Below, in pieces: positions 1 to 6,363 of a stretch of 24,827 bases of DNA. The notes below the pieces were generated by a model. The model made no database searches, had not been told where the DNA came from, and saw only the letters and a list, made by a program, of their open reading frames with translations. The translations under genes were made by a program, and so were the position numbers. Source of the DNA: an uncultured Acetatifactor sp. (GTDB lineage: Bacteria > Bacillota > Clostridia > Lachnospirales > Lachnospiraceae); contig CAJUQT010000054.1 of NCBI GenBank assembly GCA_910588225.1, positions 1 through 24,827 of the forward strand. The letters are read 5' to 3'. Within the stretch, counting starts at the first letter, position 1, and each line of letters begins with the position of its first letter.

Positions 1-55
1 TTCCCCATACGATTTTCATAATTTCAAGTTCGGCATCGGAAATTTGCTGTACCAT
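1..55 (-). CDS. BlaI/MecI/CopY-family repressor, N-terminal fragment
   Basis: Reading leftward from the ATG at 55 gives MVQQISDAELEIMKIVWG before the window ends. This is the characteristic start of the winged-helix BlaI/MecI/CopY repressors (pattern ISDAE-x-E-[IV]-MK-[IV]-W). A ribosome site (AAGGAGGTT, read on the minus strand) sits about 8 bases upstream. Members of this family bind short dyads as dimers and are usually inactivated by a membrane BlaR1/MecR1-type sensor protease, often encoded next to them; here that would lie outside the window. The promoter and two operator-like repeats upstream fit autorepression. Only 18 residues are visible, so the target genes cannot be named. Confidence 0.85.
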   Translation of the reverse strand, partial: MVQQISDAELEIMKIVWG

Positions 56-73
56 AGGCTTAACCTCCTTAAC

Positions 74-114
74 GTATAACACGGTGTTGACGATAAAAGT
101 ATAACACAGCGTTG
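74..114. promoter_or_regulatory. Pair of direct-repeat operator candidates for the BlaI-family repressor
   Basis: The 16-base element gtataacacNgYgttg occurs at 74-89 and again at 99-114, 25 bases apart. The first copy contains the dyad AACAC-G-GTGTT and the second a weaker version (AACAC-A-GCGTT). One copy covers the -10 box and the other lies just past the predicted start site, where a repressor would block transcription. BlaI-family repressors are known to bind paired dyads of this kind; that this protein binds here is inferred. Confidence 0.6.
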
Positions 115-126
115 CCCTTTTGTAAA
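98..126 (-). promoter_or_regulatory. Sigma-A promoter of the BlaI-family gene
   Basis: On the minus strand TTTACA (121-126) and TATACT (98-103) are separated by exactly 17 bases, a near-consensus vegetative promoter pointing at the repressor gene. The predicted transcription start is near position 91, about 35 bases before the ATG. Confidence 0.75.
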
Positions 127-446
127 GATGCTTTTTGAAAAGCAAAGGACATTCTTCACGATAGAACCGAATATTTCTTGACATACAAATAGAATTATGG
201 TAGGTTATTAAAAAAGTTTAGGAGAACATGGAAATGCGGAACTTATATTTTACAATGAATTATATGTACATGTATTACAGACGTACTTAAAAGTAATTGT
301 GTTTCGATTGGATGCACAGTTACGCAGGTAGGTCTGATATGTCTGTGCATATAAATCGGTAGGTGTAAGCTGTAATTATGATAGAATGCTTGTAATAGCC
401 AATGGTTTTAGAAATGCACTGGACATATTGTATGTTTGGTGTTTTT
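127..446. other. AT-rich intergenic region without a convincing gene
   Basis: This stretch between the BlaI-family promoter and the GNAT promoter is visibly AT-rich and carries no convincing longer reading frame. It contains a perfect -35 hexamer TTGACA at 178-183, but the sequence 17 bases further (TAGGTT, 201-206) is a poor -10 box. A 20-codon tyrosine-rich frame follows at 228-290 and is listed separately. An 8-base palindrome atgtacat falls inside that frame. I see no terminator or RNA gene here. Confidence 0.5.
228..290 (+). CDS. Possible 20-residue tyrosine-rich peptide
   Basis: An ATG at 228, with a second in-frame ATG at 234, opens a frame ending in TAA at 288-290. The product would be MEMRNLYFTMNYMYMYYRRT, unusually rich in Tyr and Met. 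AGGAG lies 3 bases before the first ATG (too close) and 9 before the second (good spacing). A TTGACA hexamer lies about 45 bases upstream. The frame is too short to separate from chance in AT-rich DNA, and I recognise no family. It could be a leader peptide or nothing. Confidence 0.18.
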   Translation: MEMRNLYFTMNYMYMYYRRT

Positions 447-476
447 TTGTTTTGGAAAGAAGTTTTTTATGATATT
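447..476 (+). promoter_or_regulatory. Candidate promoter of the GNAT gene
   Basis: TTGTTT (447-452) and GATATT (471-476) are 18 bases apart. A start near 483 would leave an ATG at 482 without a leader, and fits translation from the ATG at 512, which has a proper ribosome site. The boxes are only moderate matches. Confidence 0.4.
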
Positions 477-511
477 ATCAAATGGAACAGAGGGTAATAC
501 GGAGGCTGTAT

Positions 512-1009
512 ATGGAAATAACAATAACATTATTAAGGGCAAATATTGACAACGCAAAAGAACTACATGCTATGCAGGTGAAAGCGTTCAAAGAATTGTT
601 GGAGAAATATCAGGATTACGATACAAATCCAGGAAACGAGAGCGTGGAAAAATTAGAAGCACGCTTGAAACAGGACTTTACATTTTACTATTTTATTTAT
701 ATCGGACAGCAAAAAGCAGGAGCGATCCGTATTGTTGATCAAAAGGAAAACGGAAAAAACAAAAGAATTTCCCCAATATTTATATTGCCGGAATTTCAAG
801 GGAAAGGCATTGCACAGAAAGCAATCCGGCTGTGTGAAGAAATGCATGGAAACGAAAATTGGGAGCTGGACACAATTTTGCAGGAGTCTAAAAACTGTCA
901 TTTGTATGAAAAAACGGGGTATCGCCAGACGGGAAAAACAGAGGTCATTAACGAAAGACTCACATTAACATTTTATGAAAAGAAGAAAGCAGACAGACCA
1001 TTATCATAG
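512..1009 (+). CDS. GNAT-family N-acetyltransferase
   Basis: A protein of 165 residues with the GNAT fold. It should transfer an acetyl group from acetyl-CoA to an amine; the acceptor is unknown. The acetyl-CoA binding motif A is visible as the beta strand ISPIFILPEFQGKG followed by IAQKAIRL, with the Q-G-K-G-I-A pyrophosphate loop. The later NCHLYEKTGYRQTGK segment matches the usual motif B ending (LYEKxGF). I chose the ATG at 512 because GGAGG (501-505) lies 6 bases before it; an in-frame ATG at 482 adds ten residues but has no ribosome site and sits on the predicted transcription start. The gene is AT-rich, unlike the GC-rich DNA that begins right after its stop codon, so it may have a different history from the sugar locus. 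Confidence 0.85.
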   Translation: MEITITLLRANIDNAKELHAMQVKAFKELLEKYQDYDTNPGNESVEKLEARLKQDFTFYYFIYIGQQKAGAIRIVDQKENGKNKRISPIFILPEFQGKGIAQKAIRLCEEMHGNENWELDTILQESKNCHLYEKTGYRQTGKTEVINERLTLTFYEKKKADRPLS

Positions 1010-1059
1010 TTACTCATTCACCGGAGGCGGCGAAAAGCACAACTTTTTATCAAGAAAGC

Positions 1060-1458
1060 ATGGTCCGGGCAGCGGGAACCTGGGCAATGATTCTAATGGG
1101 AAATGCGATTCTTGCTTTTGGGGTGACGGCGTTTATCGCTCCCCATGGCATCATCACGGCAGGCACTACAGGCATCGGCCTGGCGTTGGCCCGTTTCCTG
1201 TCTTTAGACACTGCGGCAGTGGTGCCGGTTTTGAATCTGCTGACAGAGCTGCAGGCAGGCGTCACCATGCTGTTGATGGAGACAGGGTGCGCTGGCCGTG
1301 AGGGAAAAGGTGTTTTATGTGTCATACCGCCGCGGAAATTGTATGCGGCTAAGGAACTGGTCTATGCTGTGGATATAAAGAATAGACAGGATAAGGGAAA
1401 TTCGTCTGATCTTTTTGTGTATGTCAGTCATTGTAAGGGAAAAAGTTCCGAGATATAA
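1060..1458 (+). pseudogene. YitT-family membrane protein, internally deleted remnant
   Basis: The frame encodes 132 residues. Residues 1-60 resemble the N-terminal membrane segments of YitT (DUF161) proteins, with GNAILAFGVTAFIAPHGIIT and AGTTGIGLALARFL. After VPVLNLL the sequence jumps to LQAGVTMLLMETGCAGREGK and then GVLCVIPPRKLYAAKELVYA, which looks like the C-terminal DUF2179 part (pattern GVTxLxGxGxYxGxxxxVLxCVVxRxE). The central membrane region, roughly 150 residues in full-length relatives, is missing but the frame is kept. The last 30 residues do not match well. No good ribosome site precedes the ATG, and the frame stays open upstream to the GNAT stop, so the 5' end may be lost too. 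Most likely a dead remnant; a miniature functional protein is less likely. The family assignment is from memory of its motifs. Confidence 0.6.
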
Positions 1459-1459
1459 T
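1431..1459 (+). promoter_or_regulatory. Promoter of the sugar O-acetyltransferase gene
   Basis: TTGTAA (1431-1436), a 17-base spacer and a perfect TATAAT (1454-1459) form a strong sigma-A promoter. It lies inside the 3' end of the YitT remnant, which suggests that the remnant is retained only as promoter-bearing DNA. The leader would be about 75 bases. Confidence 0.8.
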
Positions 1460-1540
1460 AACAGGAAAACTAAAATCTATAATAAAGATAATGATACATT
1501 GAAAGAGAATCCGTACAGCTTGTTTTGAGGAGGAAGCATA

Positions 1541-2164
1541 ATGGATAATGTTATGAGAAGAGAAGCGGAGCAGCTTTACGTCTGTGATGAAGAGGTCTGG
1601 AAGCAGATGCTTCCGGCAAGGCGGCTTACTCAGAAATTGAATACAGTTGACCGGACGGATCTCCAGGCCATTGCCGCCATAGTAAAGGAGCTGTTCGGAA
1701 AGTCGGAGGGAGCGATGGTCAGCCCGCCCTTTTACTGCGACTACGGATTTAATATCGAGGTGGGGAAAAACTTTGGGGCAAATTACAATTGCACCATCCT
1801 TGATGTGGCGAAAGTGAAAATCGGCGACAACTGCCTTCTGGCTCCCAATGTATCCATCTATACGGCGGGACATCCTTTTGACCCGGAGATCAGGAGCCGG
1901 GGATATGAATACGGTATCAGCGTGACGATTGGAGATAATGTGTGGATCGGCGGCAATTCGGTGATCTGCCCCGGGGTACGTATCGGGGACAATGTGGTGA
2001 TCGGAGCCGGAAGCGTGGTGACGAAAGATATTCCCGGCAATGTACTTGCGGCGGGAAATCCCTGCCGGGTGATTCGGGAGATAACGGAGGAAGACAGGAA
2101 ATATTATTTTAAGAAAAGACGGATTGACGAAGAGATATTCGAGGACATGAGACAGAAAAGATAA
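1541..2164 (+). CDS. Maltose/galactoside-type sugar O-acetyltransferase (left-handed beta-helix)
   Basis: A 207-residue protein of the LacA/Maa hexapeptide-acyltransferase family, which transfers acetyl from acetyl-CoA to a sugar hydroxyl in the cytoplasm. The N-terminal helical Mac domain (RREAEQLYVCDEEVWKQMLP and following) leads to the PPFYCDYGFNIEVGKNFGAN segment typical of the family. The catalytic His lies in YTAGHPFD, and hexapeptide turns follow (VTIGDNVWIGGNSVICPGV, RIGDNVVIGAGSVVTKDIPG). The ending AAGNPCRVIREI is standard, as is the length. GAGGAGG at 1527-1533 lies 7 bases before the ATG. It has its own promoter and terminator, so it is a single-gene unit just outside the glycosidase operon; its sugar acceptor is unknown. 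Confidence 0.92.
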   Translation: MDNVMRREAEQLYVCDEEVWKQMLPARRLTQKLNTVDRTDLQAIAAIVKELFGKSEGAMVSPPFYCDYGFNIEVGKNFGANYNCTILDVAKVKIGDNCLLAPNVSIYTAGHPFDPEIRSRGYEYGISVTIGDNVWIGGNSVICPGVRIGDNVVIGAGSVVTKDIPGNVLAAGNPCRVIREITEEDRKYYFKKRRIDEEIFEDMRQKR

Positions 2165-2191
2165 AGGGATTCATGACAAAAAACGTGTAAG

Positions 2192-2242
2192 GGTGATATA
2201 TAGATCGCAGAGGTTCTGGTACGATCTGTATATCACCTTTTT
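2192..2242 (+). terminator. Rho-independent terminator of the O-acetyltransferase gene
   Basis: GGTGATATA (2192-2200) pairs with TATATCACC (2229-2237), and AGATCG (2202-2207) pairs with CGATCT (2222-2227) inside it. Five Ts follow. The stem starts 27 bases after the stop codon. Confidence 0.85.
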
Positions 2243-2280
2243 ACTTTATAGGAAACTGTGCCGTCAGGCGCATGCATTCA

Positions 2281-2326
2281 CGAGTTTGCGAAGCAAATCT
2301 CGCAAGAGTGCGTAGCACTCTTTTTT
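2281..2326 (+). terminator. Tandem hairpins ending in a T-run, upstream of the GH106-like gene
   Basis: Two small hairpins follow each other. CGAG-TTTGC (2281-2289) pairs with GCAAA-T-CTCG (2293-2302) around a GAA loop with one bulge. AAGAGTGC (2304-2311) pairs perfectly with GCACTCTT (2315-2322) around GTA and runs into TTTT. The second has the form of an intrinsic terminator. It stands 29 bases before the first operon gene, so it may be a second terminator for the upstream unit or an attenuator in the operon leader. I find no good sigma-A promoter between it and the gene. Confidence 0.6.
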
Positions 2327-2354
2327 ATCATCATAAGATGCGGGAGAATGATAA

Positions 2355-5138
2355 ATGACGGATAAGATACAGCGATTGCTGAAAAACCGACAGAACAACT
2401 ATATATTTCCATTTTTATGGATGCACGGGGAAAGCGAAGAGACGTTGCGGGAATATATGGGAGCCATAGGGGGCGTGGGCATAGGGGCGGTCTGTGTGGA
2501 AAGCCGTCCCCACCCCGACTTTATGGGGGAAAAGTGGTGGAAGGATATGGATGTCATATTGGACGAGGCGAAGAAGCGCCGCATGAAGGTCTGGATTCTG
2601 GATGACAGCCACTTCCCTACGGGATACGCAAACGGTGCATTGGAGCATGCGGATGAAAAACGGTGCCGGCAGAGCCTGGCATATCGGGTAATAGACTGCC
2701 CGGAGCCGGGGCAAAGGATGTCGTTTTCTGCCGGACAGTATGAAAAGCCGGACGACTGGGTGCCGAATCTGAATGAATCCTATACCATGAACTTAGAGCA
2801 GGTGCGCCGTTTTGAGGATGACAGGTTTCTGGGAGCCGTCGCGCTGCGCACAGGCGGGGAATCGCTGGAAGAGATGCAGGAAATTCTGCCGGAGGGAGAG
2901 GAGAAGCTTCTGAACTTTACGGTGCCTGCAGGCCGGTGGAAAATATACTTTCTGTACCTGACCAGAAACAGGGGACCCCACAGAAACTATATTAATATGT
3001 TGAGCCCTGCCTCCTGCCGCATTCTGCTCGATACGGTGTATGAGCCTCATTTCGCGCATTATGCGGAGGACTTCGGCACCACGATAGCCGGATTCTTTTC
3101 CGATGAGCCGGAGCTGGGAAACGGTCATCTCTATGAAAGCGGAAAGCGAATCTTCGAGATGGACGATCAGGCCTGGAGCAGGGAATTAGAAGATGCGCTG
3201 CGGGGGAAATGGGGTAAGGATTTCCTGAAATATCTTTCGCTTCTCTGGGAACAGGATTTTTCCGATTCGCTGAAAGCGAAGGCGCGTTTCGATTATATGG
3301 ATACGGTAACGCGCAAGGTTGAGGAAGCTTTTTCTCTGCAGATTGGGGAATGGTGCCATGCCCATGGGGTAGAATATATCGGCCATCTAATAGAGGACAA
3401 TAACCAGCATACCAGGACGGGCAGCAGCCTGGGGCATTATTTCCGCGGCCTGGCGGGGCAGGATATGGCAGGGATTGACGATATCGGGGGGCAGGTGCTG
3501 CCCCAGGGAGAGTGGAACGGACCCTGCGGCATTATAGGGGAAATAAGAAACGGGGAGTTCTACCATTTTGTGCTGGGTAGGTTGGCCGCTTCTCTCGCAG
3601 CCATAGATCCGAAGAAGAAAAATCGCTCACTGTGCGAGATTTTTGGAAATTACGGGTGGGAAGAAGGGGTGCGGCTGGAAAAATATCTGCTGGACCATTT
3701 CCTGGTCAGGGGGATCAACCATTTTGTCCCTCATGCGTTCAGCCCGAAAGAATATCCTGATCCGGACTGTCCGCCGCATTTCTATGCCCACGGTCATAAT
3801 CCTCAGTACCGGCATTTTGGAGAATTGATGCGGTATGCCAACAGAGTATGTACCCTGTTGGACGGAGGAAAGCATGTGTCGCCCGTGGCTATCCTGTACA
3901 ATGCGGAGGCGGAATGGACCGGGGACTATATGGATTTGGAGAAGCCGGCCAGGCTTCTGGCACAGCGGCAGATAGAATATGATTTTATTCCGGCAGATGT
4001 TTTTGCAGACAGGGAGTATTTCGGCACGGAGATTGGGAACAGGCTTCGTATAAACGGGAGGGAATATAAAATTCTGCTGATTCCCAGGGCGCAGTTTATC
4101 AGCAGTGTCCTGGCGGAAGCGTTGGAAGCCATGGGGCAGGAAAGATTTCCCGTCATATTTATAGATGCGCTGCCGGAGGGAATCTGCGGAGAAATCCTGC
4201 CGCCGGAGGGAGCTTGCGGAGAGATGCTGCTGCCGGAGAGGACCTGCGCAGAGATGCTGCCGTTGGAGGGCGGGGAAAAAGTATGGGGCTTAAAAAATCA
4301 GACAGGAACGGAAGTATGTCCGCTTGCAAATCTGCCTCAGATGCTGGAAGACTATGGAATACCGGAGGTGGTGCTGAATCCCGCGTGTTCCGGCATTCGC
4401 TGTCTGCGATATGCGGCGGACAGGGAAATCTATTTCTTTGTGAATGAGGGCGTGGAGTGCTATACAGGGCAGGTCAGAGTGCCGGCAAGGGGAAAAAATT
4501 ACCGCTATGACGCATGGAACAATACAATAGCGGCAGCTGCATCCGCTGAGTGTGAAGAGGGGACCTGGCTTTCGTTAAAGATAGAACCTCTGAAAAGCTG
4601 TATTATCGTGTTTGACGATCCGGAGGAGGAACCATCTAAGATATATCAGATAGTTCGGCAGGAACCGCAGGAAGACTGGATCAGGAAACCGTGGAATGAG
4701 GGATGGACCAGAACCTTTTGCAGCGCCGAGGCATATCCCGATTTTCAATCTGCCAGGCAAATAGCGCTGCCGGATCATATGGAGACGGAATACCCTGAGT
4801 TTTCCGGATTTATCAAGTATGAAAAAGAACTGTTCTGCGAGACTGGGGAGGGCGAATTGATATTGGAGGTTACAGATGCCTATGAAGGCGTGGAGGTTTT
4901 TGTGAACGATGTCAGTCTGGGAATCCAGATTGCGCCGCCCTTTTCTTATTGCCTGACCGGGAGGCTGCGGAGAGGAAACAATGCGGTAAGGATTGAAGTG
5001 GCGACCACTCTGGAGCGGGAGAACGCGAAGCTTCCGGATCCGATTCGGATGTACATGGGGCTGGGGGAAAAGATACCGGAATGTCCCTCGGGAATCAACG
5101 GAACCGTGAGCTTATACTATGCAGAGGAAGAGGGATAA
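2355..5138 (+). CDS. GH106-like glycoside hydrolase (putative alpha-L-rhamnosidase relative)
   Basis: A 927-residue protein without signal peptide, so cytoplasmic. The N-terminal TIM-barrel segment has HPDFMGEKWWKDMD (53-66) and MKVWILDDSHFPTGYANG (77-94), the style of GH106 rhamnosidases and their unclassified relatives. Candidate catalytic or sugar-contact acids are in FFSDEPELG (248-255), GHLIEDNN (343-350) and CEIFGNYGWEEG (427-438). Residues 606-640 are a repeat insertion, listed separately. The C-terminal 120 residues form a galactose-binding-like jelly roll (SGFIKYEKELF to RRGNNAVRIEV), as in GH2 and GH106 proteins. A GGGAG ribosome site lies 8 bases before the ATG. It is the first of six rightward glycan genes; 68 bases separate it from the next. 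GH106 relatives usually release terminal rhamnose, but specificity is not provable from the sequence. Confidence 0.72.
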   Translation: MTDKIQRLLKNRQNNYIFPFLWMHGESEETLREYMGAIGGVGIGAVCVESRPHPDFMGEKWWKDMDVILDEAKKRRMKVWILDDSHFPTGYANGALEHADEKRCRQSLAYRVIDCPEPGQRMSFSAGQYEKPDDWVPNLNESYTMNLEQVRRFEDDRFLGAVALRTGGESLEEMQEILPEGEEKLLNFTVPAGRWKIYFLYLTRNRGPHRNYINMLSPASCRILLDTVYEPHFAHYAEDFGTTIAGFFSDEPELGNGHLYESGKRIFEMDDQAWSRELEDALRGKWGKDFLKYLSLLWEQDFSDSLKAKARFDYMDTVTRKVEEAFSLQIGEWCHAHGVEYIGHLIEDNNQHTRTGSSLGHYFRGLAGQDMAGIDDIGGQVLPQGEWNGPCGIIGEIRNGEFYHFVLGRLAASLAAIDPKKKNRSLCEIFGNYGWEEGVRLEKYLLDHFLVRGINHFVPHAFSPKEYPDPDCPPHFYAHGHNPQYRHFGELMRYANRVCTLLDGGKHVSPVAILYNAEAEWTGDYMDLEKPARLLAQRQIEYDFIPADVFADREYFGTEIGNRLRINGREYKILLIPRAQFISSVLAEALEAMGQERFPVIFIDALPEGICGEILPPEGACGEMLLPERTCAEMLPLEGGEKVWGLKNQTGTEVCPLANLPQMLEDYGIPEVVLNPACSGIRCLRYAADREIYFFVNEGVECYTGQVRVPARGKNYRYDAWNNTIAAAASAECEEGTWLSLKIEPLKSCIIVFDDPEEEPSKIYQIVRQEPQEDWIRKPWNEGWTRTFCSAEAYPDFQSARQIALPDHMETEYPEFSGFIKYEKELFCETGEGELILEVTDAYEGVEVFVNDVSLGIQIAPPFSYCLTGRLRRGNNAVRIEVATTLERENAKLPDPIRMYMGLGEKIPECPSGINGTVSLYYAEEEG
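4170..4271 (+). repeat. In-frame 30-bp tandem repeat inside the GH106-like gene
   Basis: Units start at 4170 (27 bp), 4197 (30 bp), 4227 (30 bp) and 4257 (partial). They encode LPEGICGEI, LPPEGACGEM, LLPERTCAEM and LPLEGG. The copies have diverged at several bases but keep the frame, giving a Cys/Glu/Pro-rich insertion at residues 606-640 between two domains. Confidence 0.85.
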
Positions 5139-5206
5139 ATATTTGCAGGAGATATTAAATAAGTAGGATTTGACGTAAACAGACAGAGCCGAGGAGAAAT
5201 GACAAG

Positions 5207-6270
5207 ATGGAAGGATTATGGAATATTATCAGCTTTGGGGCTGTGGGAGATGGAAGGACAGATTGTACACAGGCGATTCAGACAGCAATTGATGAAGCGG
5301 GAAGCCAACCAGGCGGTGGCGGGGTGTATGTTCCGGCAGGAGAGTATGCTGTCGGGCAGATTACGCTGCGTCCTCATGTGCGGCTTTATGGGGAGACAGG
5401 CTGGAGCATTCGAAACAGTGGCGGAAGTGTTTTGAAGCTGAAAGAAGAGGAGGCAGATTGCCTGCTGGACATAACAGGGTGTTTTGGCTGTACGGTGACG
5501 GGACTGGTACTGGATGGAGGGAAAAAAGGAAAGGACATCTCAGGAATTATGTTCAGGAGGGAGGATTTTTTTGACCATCCGGAAGAGGATACGATTCGCA
5601 TCGAAAATTGTCAGGTAAAAAAATTCTCCGGACCGGGTGTCTTTCTTCAATTTGCGTGTGCCTTTTCCATGCGGGGCTGTCAGATCGAGCAGAACAGCGG
5701 AGACGGACTTTTCCTGAATTCCTGGGACGGATTCATGATGGATAACTGGTTTTCTGATAACGGGGGATGGGGAATCCGCTGTGCGGAGGAAAGAGTCAAT
5801 AACGCGGCTATGACGCTTACGGGCAATCGGGTCGAGTGGAACCATAAGGGAGGCTTCTATCTGAAAAACGCTAAGCTGTGGCAGATTACAGGGAACTATT
5901 TTGACAGAAGCGGAGGGCCGGCAATATTTTTTACCGAAACGGAGCGGGGCTGGATGGAGAACCGGAGGATTTGGACGACTGTCAGCTTCGGCTGAGCGAA
6001 TGCTTTAATGTCACTGTAACAGGAAACACCTTTCTGGTAGGAAAACATGATGACAACAGCGGCAGGATGTCTCCTAAATACGGCATGGTCATTGACCGTC
6101 TCAAAGGCTGTATCATCAGTCAGAATAATTTATATAAAGGATATGTTGACAAACAGATTGTGGATCTGGGAGGGCATGGGGAACAGGTTATTATTGAAAG
6201 CAATGTGGGATGTCCCGTATCGGATATGGACTGCCCGGAGGGAAAGAATCTGCGTATGCGATGGGAGTAG
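5207..6270 (+). pseudogene. Right-handed beta-helix (pectate-lyase-superfamily) protein, frameshifted
   Basis: Two frames together make one protein of about 355 residues. The first (5207-5994) starts MEGLWNIISFGAVGDGRTDC, the classic N-terminus of Pectate_lyase_3 beta-helix proteins, followed by GGGGVYVPAGEYAVGQITL and repeated coils such as GCTVTGLVLDGG and MTLTGNRVEWNHKGGFYL. It goes off frame after FDRSGGPAIFF. The second frame resumes with EPEDLDDCQLRLSECFNVTV, then TGNTFLVGKHDDNSG and SPKYGMVIDRLKGCIISQNN. A one-base loss in the six-T run at 5927-5932 would join them smoothly. GAGGAG lies 10 bases before the ATG at 5207. There is no signal peptide. Relatives include lyases, epimerases and GH28-like hydrolases; no catalytic residues can be assigned. 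It sits between two glycosidase genes in the operon. Real mutation, sequencing error or recoding cannot be told apart here. Confidence 0.82.
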
Positions 6271-6363
6271 CCGTAGAGTTCAGACAACCTTTATTCGTGT
6301 TGATAAACAGCAGAGAAGTATGTCAGGGGTAGAAAAAATGTGCAGAAGAAATAGGAGTGGTAT

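Noticed and set aside
582..597. Catabolite-repression (cre-like) sequence TGAAAGCGTTC in the GNAT gene
   Set aside because: It does not fit the 3' half of the cre consensus and lies inside an unrelated coding region.
5927..5940. Programmed -1 ribosomal frameshift in the beta-helix gene
   Set aside because: The heptamer does not have the X-XXY-YYZ form, and no clear stimulatory stem or upstream Shine-Dalgarno-like booster was seen. Kept only as a weak alternative to mutation or error.
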